Source of the DNA: an uncultured Traorella sp.
GTDB lineage: Bacteria; Bacillota_I; Bacilli_A; Erysipelotrichales; Erysipelotrichaceae
Assembly (NCBI GenBank): GCA_944324265.1
Contig: CALUVS010000014.1
Coordinates: 1-46,876, forward strand
Direction of reading: 5' to 3'
Length of the DNA: 46,876 nucleotides
The notes below the pieces were generated by a model. That model had not been told where the DNA came from, ran no database searches, and saw only the letters and a program-made list of their open reading frames with translations. Shown here in pieces: positions 24,557 through 33,658 of this stretch. The stretch's first letter is position 1. Every line of letters starts with the position of its first letter. Made by a program: the position numbers and the translations under genes.

Positions 24557-26388
24557 TATTCAGTTTCTGTTTTTACTTGAGCACGATACAGCTGTTTGCG
24601 GTCAAAGGCTGTCAGACCTTTTTTGCGCAGACGAATGCAGTCCGGTGTAATTTCCACTAATTCATCATCATTGATAAATTCAATTGCGGATTCTAAGGTC
24701 AGAACCTTTGCTGGTGTCAGCTTCATCGCTTCATCTGCTCCGCTGGAACGGATCGCAGTCAATTTTTTATTCTTGATCGGATTGACTTCCATGTCATTGT
24801 CACGATTGGTCATTCCAACGATCATTCCTTCATAAACCTCTGTCTGAGGTGTAATGAATAAGGTTCCTCTTTCCTGCAGATTCCACAAAGCATAGGTCAT
24901 TGCTTTGCCTGTTTCAGTAGAAATCATGGCGCCGTTTGCTCTTTGCTGGATTTCTCCTTTATAAGGTTCATAGCCGGCAATTCTACGCACCAATGTGCCT
25001 TCTCCGCGTGTATCATTGATGAATTCGCTGCGATAGCCAATCAGGCCGCGGGTAGGAGCAACGTAAGTAATTCGGCAATAACCGCCATCTTCTTCCAAGT
25101 CCTGCATGACCCCTTTTCTTAAATTCAATTTATTGATGATTGTTCCTTGATATTCTGTCGGAGCAATGGCAATTACTTCTTCCACAGGTTCGACAAGTGT
25201 TCCGGATTCATCACGCTTTAAGATAACCTCAGGCTTGCTGACAGCAACCTCATAGCCTTCACGGCGCATATTTTCAAGCAAGATAGAAATATGCAATTCA
25301 CCTCGTCCGCTGACCTTAAAGCAATCGGCACTGTCAGTTTCTTCTACCTTTAAACCTACATTGACTTCCAGTTCCTTTTCCAATCTTTCCTTTAAGTTTC
25401 TGGATGTCACGTATTTGCCGCTTCTGCCGGCAAAAGGTGATTTATTGACGATGAAATTCATGGACAAAGTTGGTTCTTCAATTTCAATCATCGGCAAAGG
25501 CAATGGCTGATCCTTTTCACATACCGTTTCACCGATTGAAATATCGTTGATTCCGCTGATGACTACAATATCTCCGCTTTGTGCCTGTTCCACGGCTACT
25601 CGTTTCAATCCCTGATAGACAAAGACTTGAGAAATGGATTTCTGACGGACATGTCCGAAGGCATCACAGACAGAAACGCTTTGTCCTTCCTTGATGACAC
25701 CGGCATAAATACGGCCGATACCTAAACGCCCGATATATTCATCATAAGCCAGATTGGAGATCTGCAGCTGCAAAGGCTCTTCATCTTTATCCGGATAATA
25801 AGCCGCATGTTCAATCAACGTTTCAAACAATGGCTCCAGACTTTCTCCCGTCTCATTCAGATCTCTCACGACAATCCCCTGTTTGGCAATACCGTAAAGA
25901 ATCGGGAAGTCTAACTGTTCATCTGTGGCATTCAGTTCCAAGAACAGATCATATACTTCATCTACTACTTCTTCTGCACGAGCATCCTTTTTATCAATCT
26001 TATTGATCAGAAGAATCGGACGTAATCCCATTTCCAATGATTTGCTTAAGACAAAACGTGTCTGAGGCATTGGCCCTTCTGCACTGTCTACAAGCAAAAT
26101 AACGGTGTCTACTGTTTTGATGATTCGTTCAACCTCACTGGAAAAATCCGCATGTCCCGGTGTATCTACAATATTGATCTTGTAATCCTTGTAGTTGATA
26201 GAACAATTCTTCGAATAAATCGTAATTCCTCTTTCTTTTTCAAGATCATTGCTGTCCATGACACGCTCACTGACTTCTTCATTGTTTTTGAAAACATGAC
26301 TCTGTTTTAAAAACGCATCAACAAGTGTTGATTTTCCTGCATCAACATGAGCAATGACAGCGATATTTAATATTTTTTTATGACTCAT
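24556..26388 (-). CDS. typA: Translational GTPase TypA/BipA
   Basis: The 610-residue ribosome-binding GTPase has G1 A-H-V-D-A-G-K-S-T (13-21), the switch R-G-I-T-I-Y-S, G3 V-D-T-P-G-H, G4 N-K-I-D, then EF-G-like domains II, III and V and the unique C-terminal domain. TypA acts in 50S subunit assembly and stress or cold growth. The usual bacterial length is 600-615. A GTAGGTGA-type site precedes the start at 26388. The gene is divergent from the RpiR-like gene, with a 22-bp palindrome between them. Confidence 0.97.
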   Translation of the reverse strand: MSHKKILNIAVIAHVDAGKSTLVDAFLKQSHVFKNNEEVSERVMDSNDLEKERGITIYSKNCSINYKDYKINIVDTPGHADFSSEVERIIKTVDTVILLVDSAEGPMPQTRFVLSKSLEMGLRPILLINKIDKKDARAEEVVDEVYDLFLELNATDEQLDFPILYGIAKQGIVVRDLNETGESLEPLFETLIEHAAYYPDKDEEPLQLQISNLAYDEYIGRLGIGRIYAGVIKEGQSVSVCDAFGHVRQKSISQVFVYQGLKRVAVEQAQSGDIVVISGINDISIGETVCEKDQPLPLPMIEIEEPTLSMNFIVNKSPFAGRSGKYVTSRNLKERLEKELEVNVGLKVEETDSADCFKVSGRGELHISILLENMRREGYEVAVSKPEVILKRDESGTLVEPVEEVIAIAPTEYQGTIINKLNLRKGVMQDLEEDGGYCRITYVAPTRGLIGYRSEFINDTRGEGTLVRRIAGYEPYKGEIQQRANGAMISTETGKAMTYALWNLQERGTLFITPQTEVYEGMIVGMTNRDNDMEVNPIKNKKLTAIRSSGADEAMKLTPAKVLTLESAIEFINDDELVEITPDCIRLRKKGLTAFDRKQLYRAQVKTETE

Positions 26389-26461
26389 ATGTTCACCTAC
26401 TTTTTAACTTTGAAATTATACTACCACCATCATAAAAATACAATGAAAATACGATAAAACA

Positions 26462-26483
26462 CGCAGATTTACGTAAATTTGTG
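26462..26483. promoter_or_regulatory. 22-bp palindrome between typA and the RpiR-like gene
   Basis: The core ATTTACGTAAAT (26467-26478) is a perfect 12-bp palindrome, extended to 22 bp with 18 symmetrical positions by CGCAG and TTGTG flanks. It lies just upstream of the rightward -35 region (26494), a likely site for autoregulation by the RpiR-type protein. A T7 run follows it, so a weak terminator reading is possible, but no gene lies upstream on that strand. Confidence 0.6.
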
Positions 26484-26493
26484 TTTTTTTGTC

Positions 26494-26521
26494 CTGGCAG
26501 TGTTTACAAATATGTTACAAT
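26494..26521 (+). promoter_or_regulatory. Promoter of the RpiR-like gene
   Basis: CTGGCA (26494-26499), 16 bases, TACAAT (26516-26521). Confidence 0.55.
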
Positions 26522-26593
26522 AGGAAAGCAATGTACAAGGATTAGAATTGCACAGTAAAGTGAGGTGAATTCGGGCATTCATGCTCGATACGA

Positions 26594-27437
26594 ATGGATA
26601 TATTCAAAAAAATGCATCAGCTGAAAAATCTGACAGCTACAGAAAAAGCACTGATTGAATACATTGAAAAAGATCCGCTCAATTTCATTCAGATGAAACC
26701 CAAAGAAATTGCCTCACAAGCATATATTTCTGTTGCTTCGATCTATCGGCTGATTTCCAAGCTTGAACTGGATGGCTTCAATGATCTGAAAGTAGCAGTG
26801 AATTTATCTTTGCAGCAAAAAAGGGAAAATATAGAGAATATTGATTATCCCATTCTGCCGACAGATTCTCATTATGAAGTCATGCTTCGTCTGAAAAAAG
26901 TATATGAAAATACGATTCAGGATACATTGGATCTGATTGACCCTGAAGCACTGGTGTGCATCAGTCAGCTGATGAATCAAAGTGCTGCGATTGATGTGTA
27001 TACAAGCAGTGCGAATCTATACTTTGCACTTAATTTTCAATTCCAGATGCAGGAAATCAATGTACCGATTCAGGTTTATGAAGACGAATACCGTCAAGGA
27101 CTCTGTGCTGCCAACAGTGATCCTTCTCATTTAGCTCTTGTGATTTCATTTGGCGGCCGAAGTGAAAACATCAAAAGAATCTGTAAGATCTTAAAAAAAC
27201 AATCAAACCCCGATCGTATTGATTACTTCGGCAGACAATCCGCTGATTGAAATGGCCAATGAGCTCATTTATATGTCCGGCATTGAAAATCATTATGATA
27301 AGATTTCTTCCTTTTCTACACGTATGACCTTGCTTTATATTTTGGATACTTTATATGCGATTTACTTTAAACAGAATTATGAAAAGAATACACAGTATAA
27401 GAAAGATACATATCATAAGATGACGCTTCAAAAATAG
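26594..27437 (+). pseudogene. MurR/RpiR family regulator, frameshifted in an A7 run
   Basis: An N-terminal RpiR helix-turn-helix (L-T-A-T-E-K-A-L-I-E-Y-I; P-K-E-I-A-S-Q-A-Y-I-S-V-A-S-I-Y-R) leads into a SIS sugar-phosphate domain. The frame breaks at TTA AAA AAA CAA (A7 at 27193-27199) and ends at 27250 with nonsense. The next frame continues the family sequence, T-P-I-V-L-I-T-S-A-D-N-P-L-I-E-M-A-N, to 27437. One extra A restores a normal protein of about 281 residues. RpiR regulators sense phosphosugars. The only good ribosome site (GAGGTGA, 26562-26568) is about 25 bases from ATG 26594 and closer to an out-of-frame ATG at 26581. It may be a true pseudogene, a phase-variable gene, transcription slippage or a sequencing error. 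Confidence 0.8.
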
Positions 27438-27471
27438 ACTTGCTTTGCTTATGCAAAACAAGTCTGTTTTT
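27436..27471 (+). terminator. Terminator after the RpiR-like gene
   Basis: AGACTTG (27436-27442) pairs with CAAGTCT (27459-27465); an inner TTTGC/GCAAA pair extends the stem; T5 follows. It overlaps the end of the convergent HAD gene. Confidence 0.85.
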
Positions 27472-28303
27472 ATAAGTATTGATCTAAAGCCTTGGCAATA
27501 CCCTCTTCTTCATTGCTTTCAGTAACAAAATCAGCGATTTCTTTGAGATCCTCCACGGCATTGCCCATAGCTACTCCGATACCTGCATAGGCCAGCATAG
27601 AGGCATCATTATGACCATCGCCGAAGGCAATTAATGCTTCTTTAGGAATGCCTAAATTCGGCAGAACAGCATCCAATGCTTTGGCTTTATCAATGCCTTT
27701 CGCTGTGATTTCATAATAGAAAGGAGCTGAGAACATGCAGGAAAGCGTATCGATAAACGGCGCTGAAATGTCCTGATAAGTTTTCTGCAGATAATCTGCT
27801 TCTCCTGCAATCAAGATCTTATTGAGCGGAAAATCGGCGAAAACAGCCAGATCTTCTTTTTCACAAAGCTTGAATTTGCCACCGCGGGATTCATATTGAA
27901 TGATATTGAAAGGTGCTCCATCCAGCTGAATATAACAATCATAGACATCATTGACATATAAATAATCATCCTTGATGATCATCGGTTTTACTTCAAACTT
28001 TTTCAGATGCTCCAAAATAGCTCTTCCTTCTTCAATGCTCATTGTTTGATTGAAATAAATTTTCTGTGTCTGAACATCGACAACCTGTGAACCATTGTAA
28101 GCGATCAAAAGTCCGTGATGCTCATCCATCTTCAGCTCCTTGGCAAAATCCATCAGACCGCTGACAGGTCTTCCGCTGGCGAAAATTAATCGAATGCCCT
28201 TTTCTTGAGCTTCCATCAGTTTTTGTTTTGTAAGCGCCGGAATCTTTTTTTGTCCATTGGTCAAAGTTCCGTCCACATCCATGACAATTGCTTTTATTTT
28301 CAT
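27470..28303 (-). CDS. Cof-type HAD-IIB family phosphatase
   Basis: The 277-residue protein has HAD motif I as M-D-V-D-G-T-L-T (Asp8 and Asp10), motif II in A-S-G-R-P, and motif IV as G-D-G-H-N-D-A-S-M-L, with a large type IIB cap between. These enzymes dephosphorylate sugar phosphates, phosphorylated cofactors or flavins; the substrate here is open. AAAGGAGA precedes the start. It is convergent with the RpiR-like gene. A phosphosugar-sensing regulator beside a sugar phosphatase is suggestive, but they are on opposite strands. Confidence 0.92.
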   Translation of the reverse strand: MKIKAIVMDVDGTLTNGQKKIPALTKQKLMEAQEKGIRLIFASGRPVSGLMDFAKELKMDEHHGLLIAYNGSQVVDVQTQKIYFNQTMSIEEGRAILEHLKKFEVKPMIIKDDYLYVNDVYDCYIQLDGAPFNIIQYESRGGKFKLCEKEDLAVFADFPLNKILIAGEADYLQKTYQDISAPFIDTLSCMFSAPFYYEITAKGIDKAKALDAVLPNLGIPKEALIAFGDGHNDASMLAYAGIGVAMGNAVEDLKEIADFVTESNEEEGIAKALDQYL

Positions 28304-28631
28304 AAATGATCTCCTTTTTCTGCATTATAACTAATCCCTTTTTGTTATGAAATACAGCCCCTTTGTTTAGGAAGAAATTATCAATATTTGTATAATTGAA
28401 GCTTATTTTCTGAAAAAACAGTTTCAAATAACTCTAAGCAAAAAACGAAAGGTTTTGTTTTATGGAGTATTGTCTGAACACTCTTTATTGAAATTATCAA
28501 GAAATAATTCATTGAAATTTTCAGATTTATTTAGAAATTCTTCGCTTTTATATTGTAAAATTAACTAGAGAAAAAGATGACTTTTTATAGTTACCATGAT
28601 AGTATTATATTGATGAAAAGGGAAAGGTTTT
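28304..28631 (+). other. Intergenic, AT-rich, divergent promoter region
   Basis: This 328-base gap separates the divergent HAD and deacetylase genes. I see no open frame with a ribosome site, no RNA element and no strong repeat. TATATT just before 28620 and GGGAAAGG at the right end are the likely -10 region and ribosome site of the deacetylase operon, but no good -35 box is evident. Confidence 0.35.
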
Positions 28632-29924
28632 ATGAATACTAAAGTAGTGAAAAAAAGAAAAAGATTTCGTTTGAAAACACAGGTATTGGCAGGCTTATGC
28701 TGTGTGTTGATGGTTGCTGCAGGCACTTGTGCTTACATGTTATTTTTTGGTGAGAAGAGTCTGATTGATGAAGCTTATGCGAATGCGGATACAAAAACAA
28801 AACTAGCCGGAGAAGAAATTGTCAGTGATGTTTATAAAAATGAAGACTGTGTTTATGCACTGCATTATCCAAAATTTCAAAATGAATTACTCGATCAGAA
28901 GATCAATGCCTTTGTGGAAAAATCAAAGAAGATGAAAGATGAACAGGGTGCAGTCTATATGGATTATGACAGTGAAAAAGTGTTTGATCAGTATGTGGCT
29001 GTATCGATGAAGACACGAGTTTATGATCAAGTAGAAAATAAAAAACCTGTGCAGGAAGTGACAAATATCCAGGATGCCTTTGTATATGATTTAAAAGCGA
29101 ATCGAGTTCTTGAACCAAAGGATTGTATTCGCAATCGCGGTCTGATTCCTTTCAAGAACAAAGAGAATTTATTTGTCAGTGATATGGATAAATCTGGAAT
29201 TACTTTAGGCTATACGGAAAATGGCATAATAAAAGAAGAAAAGATGAACTTTGAAGAAAAGAAAAATCTTTTCAAGCTTCAGAATAAAAATATTCCATCT
29301 ATTTTGGAATATGAACCAATTGTTTCTAAGACGCATACAGTGGATGATCGTCCGATGATTGCGTTTACTTTTGATGATGGACCGAATGGTGAAACAACAA
29401 AACGGATTGCTGATGCTTTTTTGCCATATGATGGACGGGCAACTTTCTTTGAGCTGGGCAGCCGTATGCAATGGTTTCCGGATGTGACTCGTTATTTGGT
29501 GGAACAAGGTCATCAGGTTGCTTCTCATTCTTATGATCATCCATATTTTACGGATCTAAGTGTGGAATCCTATATGAACCAAGTGACACAGACAGAAGAT
29601 ATTTTTTATTCTTTGACTGGGCATGATATTACCGTATTTCGTCCTCCCGGAGGCTTCAGCAATCCTGAAATTGAAGCCAATGTGGGTGTACCATTTATCA
29701 TGTGGGATATTGATTCATTGGATTGGCAGAGCCGCAATAAGGATGCGGTAATCAATGAAATACTGCCGTATATTCATGATGGAGCGATTGTACTTTGTCA
29801 TGATCTTTATGATTCTACTGCTCAGGCCATTGAAGCAATTTTGCCGATTTTGGCAGAACAGGGCTATCAATTTGTGACAGTAGATGAATTAATGGCAAGA
29901 AATGGAGATAGTAATGAGGGATGA
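28632..29924 (+). CDS. Membrane-anchored polysaccharide deacetylase (PdaC/PgdA-like)
   Basis: This 430-residue protein has a basic N-terminus and one membrane anchor (17-39), an extracellular middle domain (about 60-230) resembling the DUF3298/DUF4163 part of PdaC, and a NodB domain. Catalytic motifs are complete: T-F-D-D-G-P (246-251), S-H-S-Y-D-H-P (298-304, metal His299 and His303), R-P-P-G-G (337-341), D-I-D-S-L-D-W (359-365) and the late C-H-D. It should de-N-acetylate peptidoglycan, giving lysozyme resistance, rather than act on the first operon's polymer. It heads a four-gene operon and overlaps the next start by 11 bases. Confidence 0.92.
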   Translation: MNTKVVKKRKRFRLKTQVLAGLCCVLMVAAGTCAYMLFFGEKSLIDEAYANADTKTKLAGEEIVSDVYKNEDCVYALHYPKFQNELLDQKINAFVEKSKKMKDEQGAVYMDYDSEKVFDQYVAVSMKTRVYDQVENKKPVQEVTNIQDAFVYDLKANRVLEPKDCIRNRGLIPFKNKENLFVSDMDKSGITLGYTENGIIKEEKMNFEEKKNLFKLQNKNIPSILEYEPIVSKTHTVDDRPMIAFTFDDGPNGETTKRIADAFLPYDGRATFFELGSRMQWFPDVTRYLVEQGHQVASHSYDHPYFTDLSVESYMNQVTQTEDIFYSLTGHDITVFRPPGGFSNPEIEANVGVPFIMWDIDSLDWQSRNKDAVINEILPYIHDGAIVLCHDLYDSTAQAIEAILPILAEQGYQFVTVDELMARNGDSNEG

Positions 29925-31041
29925 ATTCAAGACTAAGTTTAAGCTTTACAGTGGAGTAGCTATAACAGCTATTCTTTTCTATTTTATTTTGCTTCGCTTT
30001 GAGTCGGTCAAGATATGGTTTTCCGGTACTATTTCTTTGTTGTCGCCTTTTATTATCGGCTTTGTAATTGCCTTTTTGCTGGATAAGCCGATGATGAAAT
30101 TGCATGCTTTGTTTGAAAAAGCAGGATTGAAGAAAAGCAGTGCAAGAACGCTGGCAGCAATTTTGGCTTTGATCTTGGGAATCTTGGTGGTGCTGGCTTT
30201 CTTTGCCATCTTGCTGCCGCAGTTAGGCGAATCTATTGTTTCATTGGCCAGACAGGCTCCGGATTTGATCAAAAACTTTATTGCATCTGTGGAACGATTT
30301 ATTGCCGATAACAATATTGATATGAATTTAGTAGTAGATACGATCTTTAAAAATCTGGAAAGTCAGCTGATGGAATGGGGAACAGCTATTTTATCAACAA
30401 GCTTGCCGCAGGTGTTCCAAATTGGTACACAGGTGACTTCTACCATTATCAATACATTGGTCGGATTAGTAGCTGGTTTGTATCTGATGCTTGAAAAAGA
30501 AAATTTCATGTATGGGCTGAAACGTGTCGTCTATGCAATTTTTAATCAGGATCATGCTGATCATCTGTGCCGTTTTTCTAAGATCAGTGCCGATATCTTC
30601 AATAATTTTATTATCGGAAAAGCGATTGATTCATTGATTATCGGTATTATTACCTATATAGCGATGACGATTTTTCAGATGCCTTATGCGTTATTGCTGA
30701 GTGTCATTGTCGGAGTGACCAATATGATTCCGGTCTTCGGGCCGTTTATCGGCGCCATTCCGGGAATATTTATCTTAACGATCATGGATTGGCATCTTGG
30801 TTTGTATTTTGCATTGATGATATTGGCTATCCAGCAATTTGACGGCAATATTTTAGGACCGATTATTTTAGGAGATAAACTGGGGCTGCCTTCCTTTGCC
30901 ATTTTGTTTTCCGTTGTCGTATTCGGCGGACTATTTGGTTTTCTCGGTATGTTTATCGGTGTTCCTATCTTTGCGGTCATTTATACAGCTGTCAATGAAT
31001 GGGTCGAATATCGGTTAAAAAAGAAAAATATTGAAATATAA
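29914..31041 (+). CDS. AI-2E family transporter
   Basis: I choose ATG 29914, 4 bases after GGAGA, over an in-frame ATG at 29902. The 375-residue membrane protein has about seven or eight segments and the family's end motif G-N-I-L-G-P-I-I-L-G, followed by L-P-S-F-A-I-L-F-S-V-V-V-F-G-G-L-F-G. Members export autoinducer-2 (TqsA) or act as Na+/H+ antiporters; the name does not prove either here. It overlaps the deacetylase gene by 11 bases. Confidence 0.9.
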   Translation: MRDEFKTKFKLYSGVAITAILFYFILLRFESVKIWFSGTISLLSPFIIGFVIAFLLDKPMMKLHALFEKAGLKKSSARTLAAILALILGILVVLAFFAILLPQLGESIVSLARQAPDLIKNFIASVERFIADNNIDMNLVVDTIFKNLESQLMEWGTAILSTSLPQVFQIGTQVTSTIINTLVGLVAGLYLMLEKENFMYGLKRVVYAIFNQDHADHLCRFSKISADIFNNFIIGKAIDSLIIGIITYIAMTIFQMPYALLLSVIVGVTNMIPVFGPFIGAIPGIFILTIMDWHLGLYFALMILAIQQFDGNILGPIILGDKLGLPSFAILFSVVVFGGLFGFLGMFIGVPIFAVIYTAVNEWVEYRLKKKNIEI

Positions 31042-31061
31042 GTATATTTGCGGAGGGAAAT

Positions 31062-31994
31062 ATGGGAACAATTATTTCAACATGGCGTATGTCCTTAGAA
31101 GGAGTCGAAAAAGGAAAAAAAGAAATGCTCGCGGGAAAAAGCGCAGGAGAGCTTTTGGAAACAGTTATTTGTGAAGTAGAAAATAACCCAACCTTTATTT
31201 CTGTGGGATATGGCGGCTTACCGAATGAAGAAATGGAAGTAGAATTGGATGCAGCTTATATGGATGGGGATACCTTGGATATCGGCTGTGCAGCGGCGAT
31301 GAAAAATATTGCCAATCCTTTTCTGGTAGCTAAAAGATTATCCCAAGAAAAAGTCAATTGTGTTTTGGTGGGTGAGGGAGCTGAACAGTTTGCTTTGAAA
31401 GCAGGATTTGAAAAAAAAGATATGCTGACGGAAAATGCGAAGCAGCGTTATCTTGAAAAAATACAGGAAGAAGTACAGCCTTTAAAGCCGTATATCGGTC
31501 ATGATACGATTGGCTGTGTGGCACTTGATCATCAGGGCAAGATTGCGGCAGGGACATCTACCAGCGGTTTGTTTATGAAAAAGAAAGGCCGTGTCGGTGA
31601 TTCTCCGCTTGTCGGCAGCGGCTTTTATGCTGATTCACAGATCGGCGGTGCCTGTGCTACCGGATTAGGGGAGGATCTGATGAAAGGATGCATCAGCTAT
31701 GAAATTGTTCGTCTGATGAAAGAAGGAATGCATCCGCAGGCAGCGTGTGAAAAAGCGGTCAATGATCTGAATGCTTCTTTGATCCAAAGAAGAAAAGAAG
31801 CCGGGGATCTTAGTGTCATTGCTGTGAATAAGTATGGAGAATACGGGGCGGCGACAAATATTGAAGCTTTCTCGTTTGTTGCGGCACAGGATGAACAAGA
31901 GGCTTGTGTCTATCGTGTGATGCGTGATGCAGATGGGCATTGCACACATGTCAAAGCCTCTCAGGAATGGATCGACAGTCATTTGGTGGAATAA
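31062..31994 (+). CDS. N4-(beta-N-acetylglucosaminyl)-L-asparaginase/isoaspartyl peptidase family
   Basis: The 310-residue protein is an Ntn-hydrolase of the asparaginase-2 family. The self-cleavage site is G-H-D-T-I-G (146-151), so Thr149 should become the catalytic N-terminus of the beta chain after autoprocessing. Typical flanks are present: S-V-G-Y-G-G-L-P-N near the start, G-R-V-G-D-S-P-L-V-G-S-G-F-Y-A-D and G-A-C-A-T-G-L-G-E in the beta chain. These fit glycosylasparaginases, which cut GlcNAc from Asn, better than plain asparaginases. No signal peptide is seen, so it is cytosolic. A role in recycling glycopeptide nitrogen and amino sugar is likely. The next gene's ATG shares one base with its stop. 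Confidence 0.9.
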   Translation: MGTIISTWRMSLEGVEKGKKEMLAGKSAGELLETVICEVENNPTFISVGYGGLPNEEMEVELDAAYMDGDTLDIGCAAAMKNIANPFLVAKRLSQEKVNCVLVGEGAEQFALKAGFEKKDMLTENAKQRYLEKIQEEVQPLKPYIGHDTIGCVALDHQGKIAAGTSTSGLFMKKKGRVGDSPLVGSGFYADSQIGGACATGLGEDLMKGCISYEIVRLMKEGMHPQAACEKAVNDLNASLIQRRKEAGDLSVIAVNKYGEYGAATNIEAFSFVAAQDEQEACVYRVMRDADGHCTHVKASQEWIDSHLVE

Positions 31995-32728
31995 TGAGAA
32001 CGATCGTAGAAATATGCTGCGGCAGCTATGAGGATGCTCTTTGTGCACAGAATGGAGGAGCTGACCGCATTGAATTGAATTCTGCTTTGCATCTGGGCGG
32101 ATTGACTCCTTCTTTGGCGTCCTTGAAATGTGCTAAAAAAGCTTGTACCATTCCTATCATCTGCATGGTTCGTCCAAGAGGGGCAGGCTTCTGTTATAAT
32201 GAAAAAGAAATTGAAGTCATGTTTGAAGATGCAAAGATCCTGCTTGACAATGGCTGTGACGGCATTGCTTTCGGCTTTTTGAATGAGGATCGTACAATTA
32301 ATCAAGTTTTAACGAAAAAGATGTGTGAACTCATTCATTCCTATCAGAAGGAAGCTGTTTTTCATCGAGCCTTTGATTGTGTCAAAGATCCTTATGAAGC
32401 CATTGAACAATTGATCAGGATCGGCATTGATCGTATTCTGACCAGCGGCTTGGAAGCAACCGCACCGGAAGGAGAAGAACTGATTGCCGAGCTGACAGAA
32501 AAATATCAGGATCAAATTGAAATTTTGGCCGGCAGCGGCATCAAAGCGCACAATGTCAAAGACTTTATCAAAAAGACCAAGATCAGACAAGTGCATTCTT
32601 CTGCCAAATGCTGGCGTCAGGATCTCACAACAACGGCCAATCATGTCAGCTATGCTTACCATGAAGCGTTTGACTATGATGCCGTCAGCGAAGAAGCCGT
32701 TAAAGAATTGATGAATGCCGTAAAATAA
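31994..32728 (+). CDS. cutC: CutC family protein
   Basis: The 244-residue TIM-barrel protein shows the CutC signature from the first residues: V-E-I-C-C-G-S, A-D-R-I-E-L-N-S, G-G-L-T-P-S, M-V-R-P-R-G, and H-R-A-F-D later. The start ATG shares its A with the preceding stop codon. CutC was linked to copper tolerance in E. coli, but later work makes that doubtful and its reaction is unknown. The spacing implies co-translation with the glycosylasparaginase-like gene, which hints at a sugar or amino-acid role. Confidence 0.93.
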   Translation: MRTIVEICCGSYEDALCAQNGGADRIELNSALHLGGLTPSLASLKCAKKACTIPIICMVRPRGAGFCYNEKEIEVMFEDAKILLDNGCDGIAFGFLNEDRTINQVLTKKMCELIHSYQKEAVFHRAFDCVKDPYEAIEQLIRIGIDRILTSGLEATAPEGEELIAELTEKYQDQIEILAGSGIKAHNVKDFIKKTKIRQVHSSAKCWRQDLTTTANHVSYAYHEAFDYDAVSEEAVKELMNAVK

Positions 32729-32750
32729 AAAGTACCGTCAGGTACTTTTT
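32727..32750. terminator. Bidirectional terminator with a stop codon in its tetraloop
   Basis: AAAAAGTACC (32727-32736) pairs perfectly with GGTACTTTTT (32741-32750). The loop GTCA contains the minus-strand stop TGA (32738-32740) of the nucleotidyltransferase gene; the cutC stop codon overlaps the left arm. Confidence 0.88.
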
Positions 32751-33127
32751 ATCTGTTTCATATAATCATATTTGTCATAAAGAACTTGAAATCCATCCTG
32801 CAGTACATGAGCAGTGCCTTCATCCAATGGCATTTGAATCCAAGAACGGTCCACAAGACCAAATTCAGCTTCAAGTCCATTTTCATAAAAAATCCGCCAG
32901 GAAGTGCAGGCACCATAATATTCAATTTGTTTGTGTCGGATCGGACCAAAAAAGGCAAATATTGCGCAATCTTGAACAAGATCATTTTTATGATTGCTTA
33001 TGATCACCAAATCAATATCGGAATCAGTTTTAGCCGTATTTCTGGCATAGGAGCCGACAAGTAAGATACAATCAATTTCAGGATTCATTGATGCCCATTG
33101 TTTTACTTGTCTGAAAAACTGTTTCAT
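32738..33127 (-). CDS. Nucleotidyltransferase domain protein (MNT/DNA-polymerase-beta type)
   Basis: This 129-residue protein has the minimal nucleotidyltransferase motif G-S-Y-A-R-N-T-A-K-T-D-S-D-I-D-L (residues 25-40), with both catalytic Asp residues. It looks complete but lacks a helical second domain, so it is closer to stand-alone MNT proteins than to full resistance enzymes. No HEPN partner gene is adjacent, so a toxin-antitoxin reading is not supported. It overlaps the GNAT gene upstream by 4 bases (ATGA), so the two are translationally coupled. Confidence 0.85.
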   Translation of the reverse strand: MKQFFRQVKQWASMNPEIDCILLVGSYARNTAKTDSDIDLVIISNHKNDLVQDCAIFAFFGPIRHKQIEYYGACTSWRIFYENGLEAEFGLVDRSWIQMPLDEGTAHVLQDGFQVLYDKYDYMKQIKST

Positions 33128-33585
33128 GATTCCTCCTTGTGCTGATACATACGTACTTCATTTTGATCATTATCCAGAATGTTTCCGATATATTCCCATC
33201 CTAAACGTTCATAGAAAGAAGCATGATCAGTGATCAAATACAAGGTATCAATGCCTTTTTGCTTCATATCTTGGCAGATATGATTCAACAGCTTTTTGGC
33301 AATGCCTTGTCCGCGATAATCTTTCTCAACAACCAATGCACATACATTCGGAAAAAGATCAGTGCGCTGGTGAAAGTCATTTTCAATGACACCGGCTCCG
33401 GCAATGATCTTATCTTCATCCAATACCAAATACCAGCTGGGAATAATAGTTGAATGATTGCAGGCTTGATTCATACTGGTCAGATATTCTTCTTTCGGTA
33501 TCTGCCATTTGCTGTGAAAAAATTCTGCCAATGGTTCTTTGAGAGTCCTTTTATCTTTTAGATTGAAAATTCTATCATTTTTCAT
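33124..33585 (-). CDS. GNAT family N-acetyltransferase
   Basis: The 153-residue protein carries the acetyl-CoA loop V-E-K-D-Y-R-G-Q-G-I-A-K-K-L-L (Q-x-x-G-x-G/A type) and the late motif A-S-F-Y-E-R-L-G-W-E. Its substrate is not evident. It is the first gene of a two-gene unit with the nucleotidyltransferase; a small-molecule acetyltransferase beside a nucleotidyltransferase recalls antibiotic-modifying pairs, but neither matches a known resistance enzyme by eye. Confidence 0.88.
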   Translation of the reverse strand: MKNDRIFNLKDKRTLKEPLAEFFHSKWQIPKEEYLTSMNQACNHSTIIPSWYLVLDEDKIIAGAGVIENDFHQRTDLFPNVCALVVEKDYRGQGIAKKLLNHICQDMKQKGIDTLYLITDHASFYERLGWEYIGNILDNDQNEVRMYQHKEES

Positions 33586-33658
33586 CCTTGCATCCTTTCT
33601 TTTTTTGTTCTTTCATAAACATAGCTGTCATCACATACATTATAGGGGAGGAACATAG

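Noticed and set aside
27193-27219. Programmed ribosomal frameshift in the RpiR-like gene
   Set aside because: Restoring the frame needs +1 (or -2), not the -1 typical of A-run slippery sites, and no stimulatory stem or internal ribosome site is evident. Base loss or transcription slippage is simpler.
32738-33585. MNT-HEPN type toxin-antitoxin system
   Set aside because: The nucleotidyltransferase is paired with a GNAT enzyme, not a HEPN protein, so the defining partner is missing.
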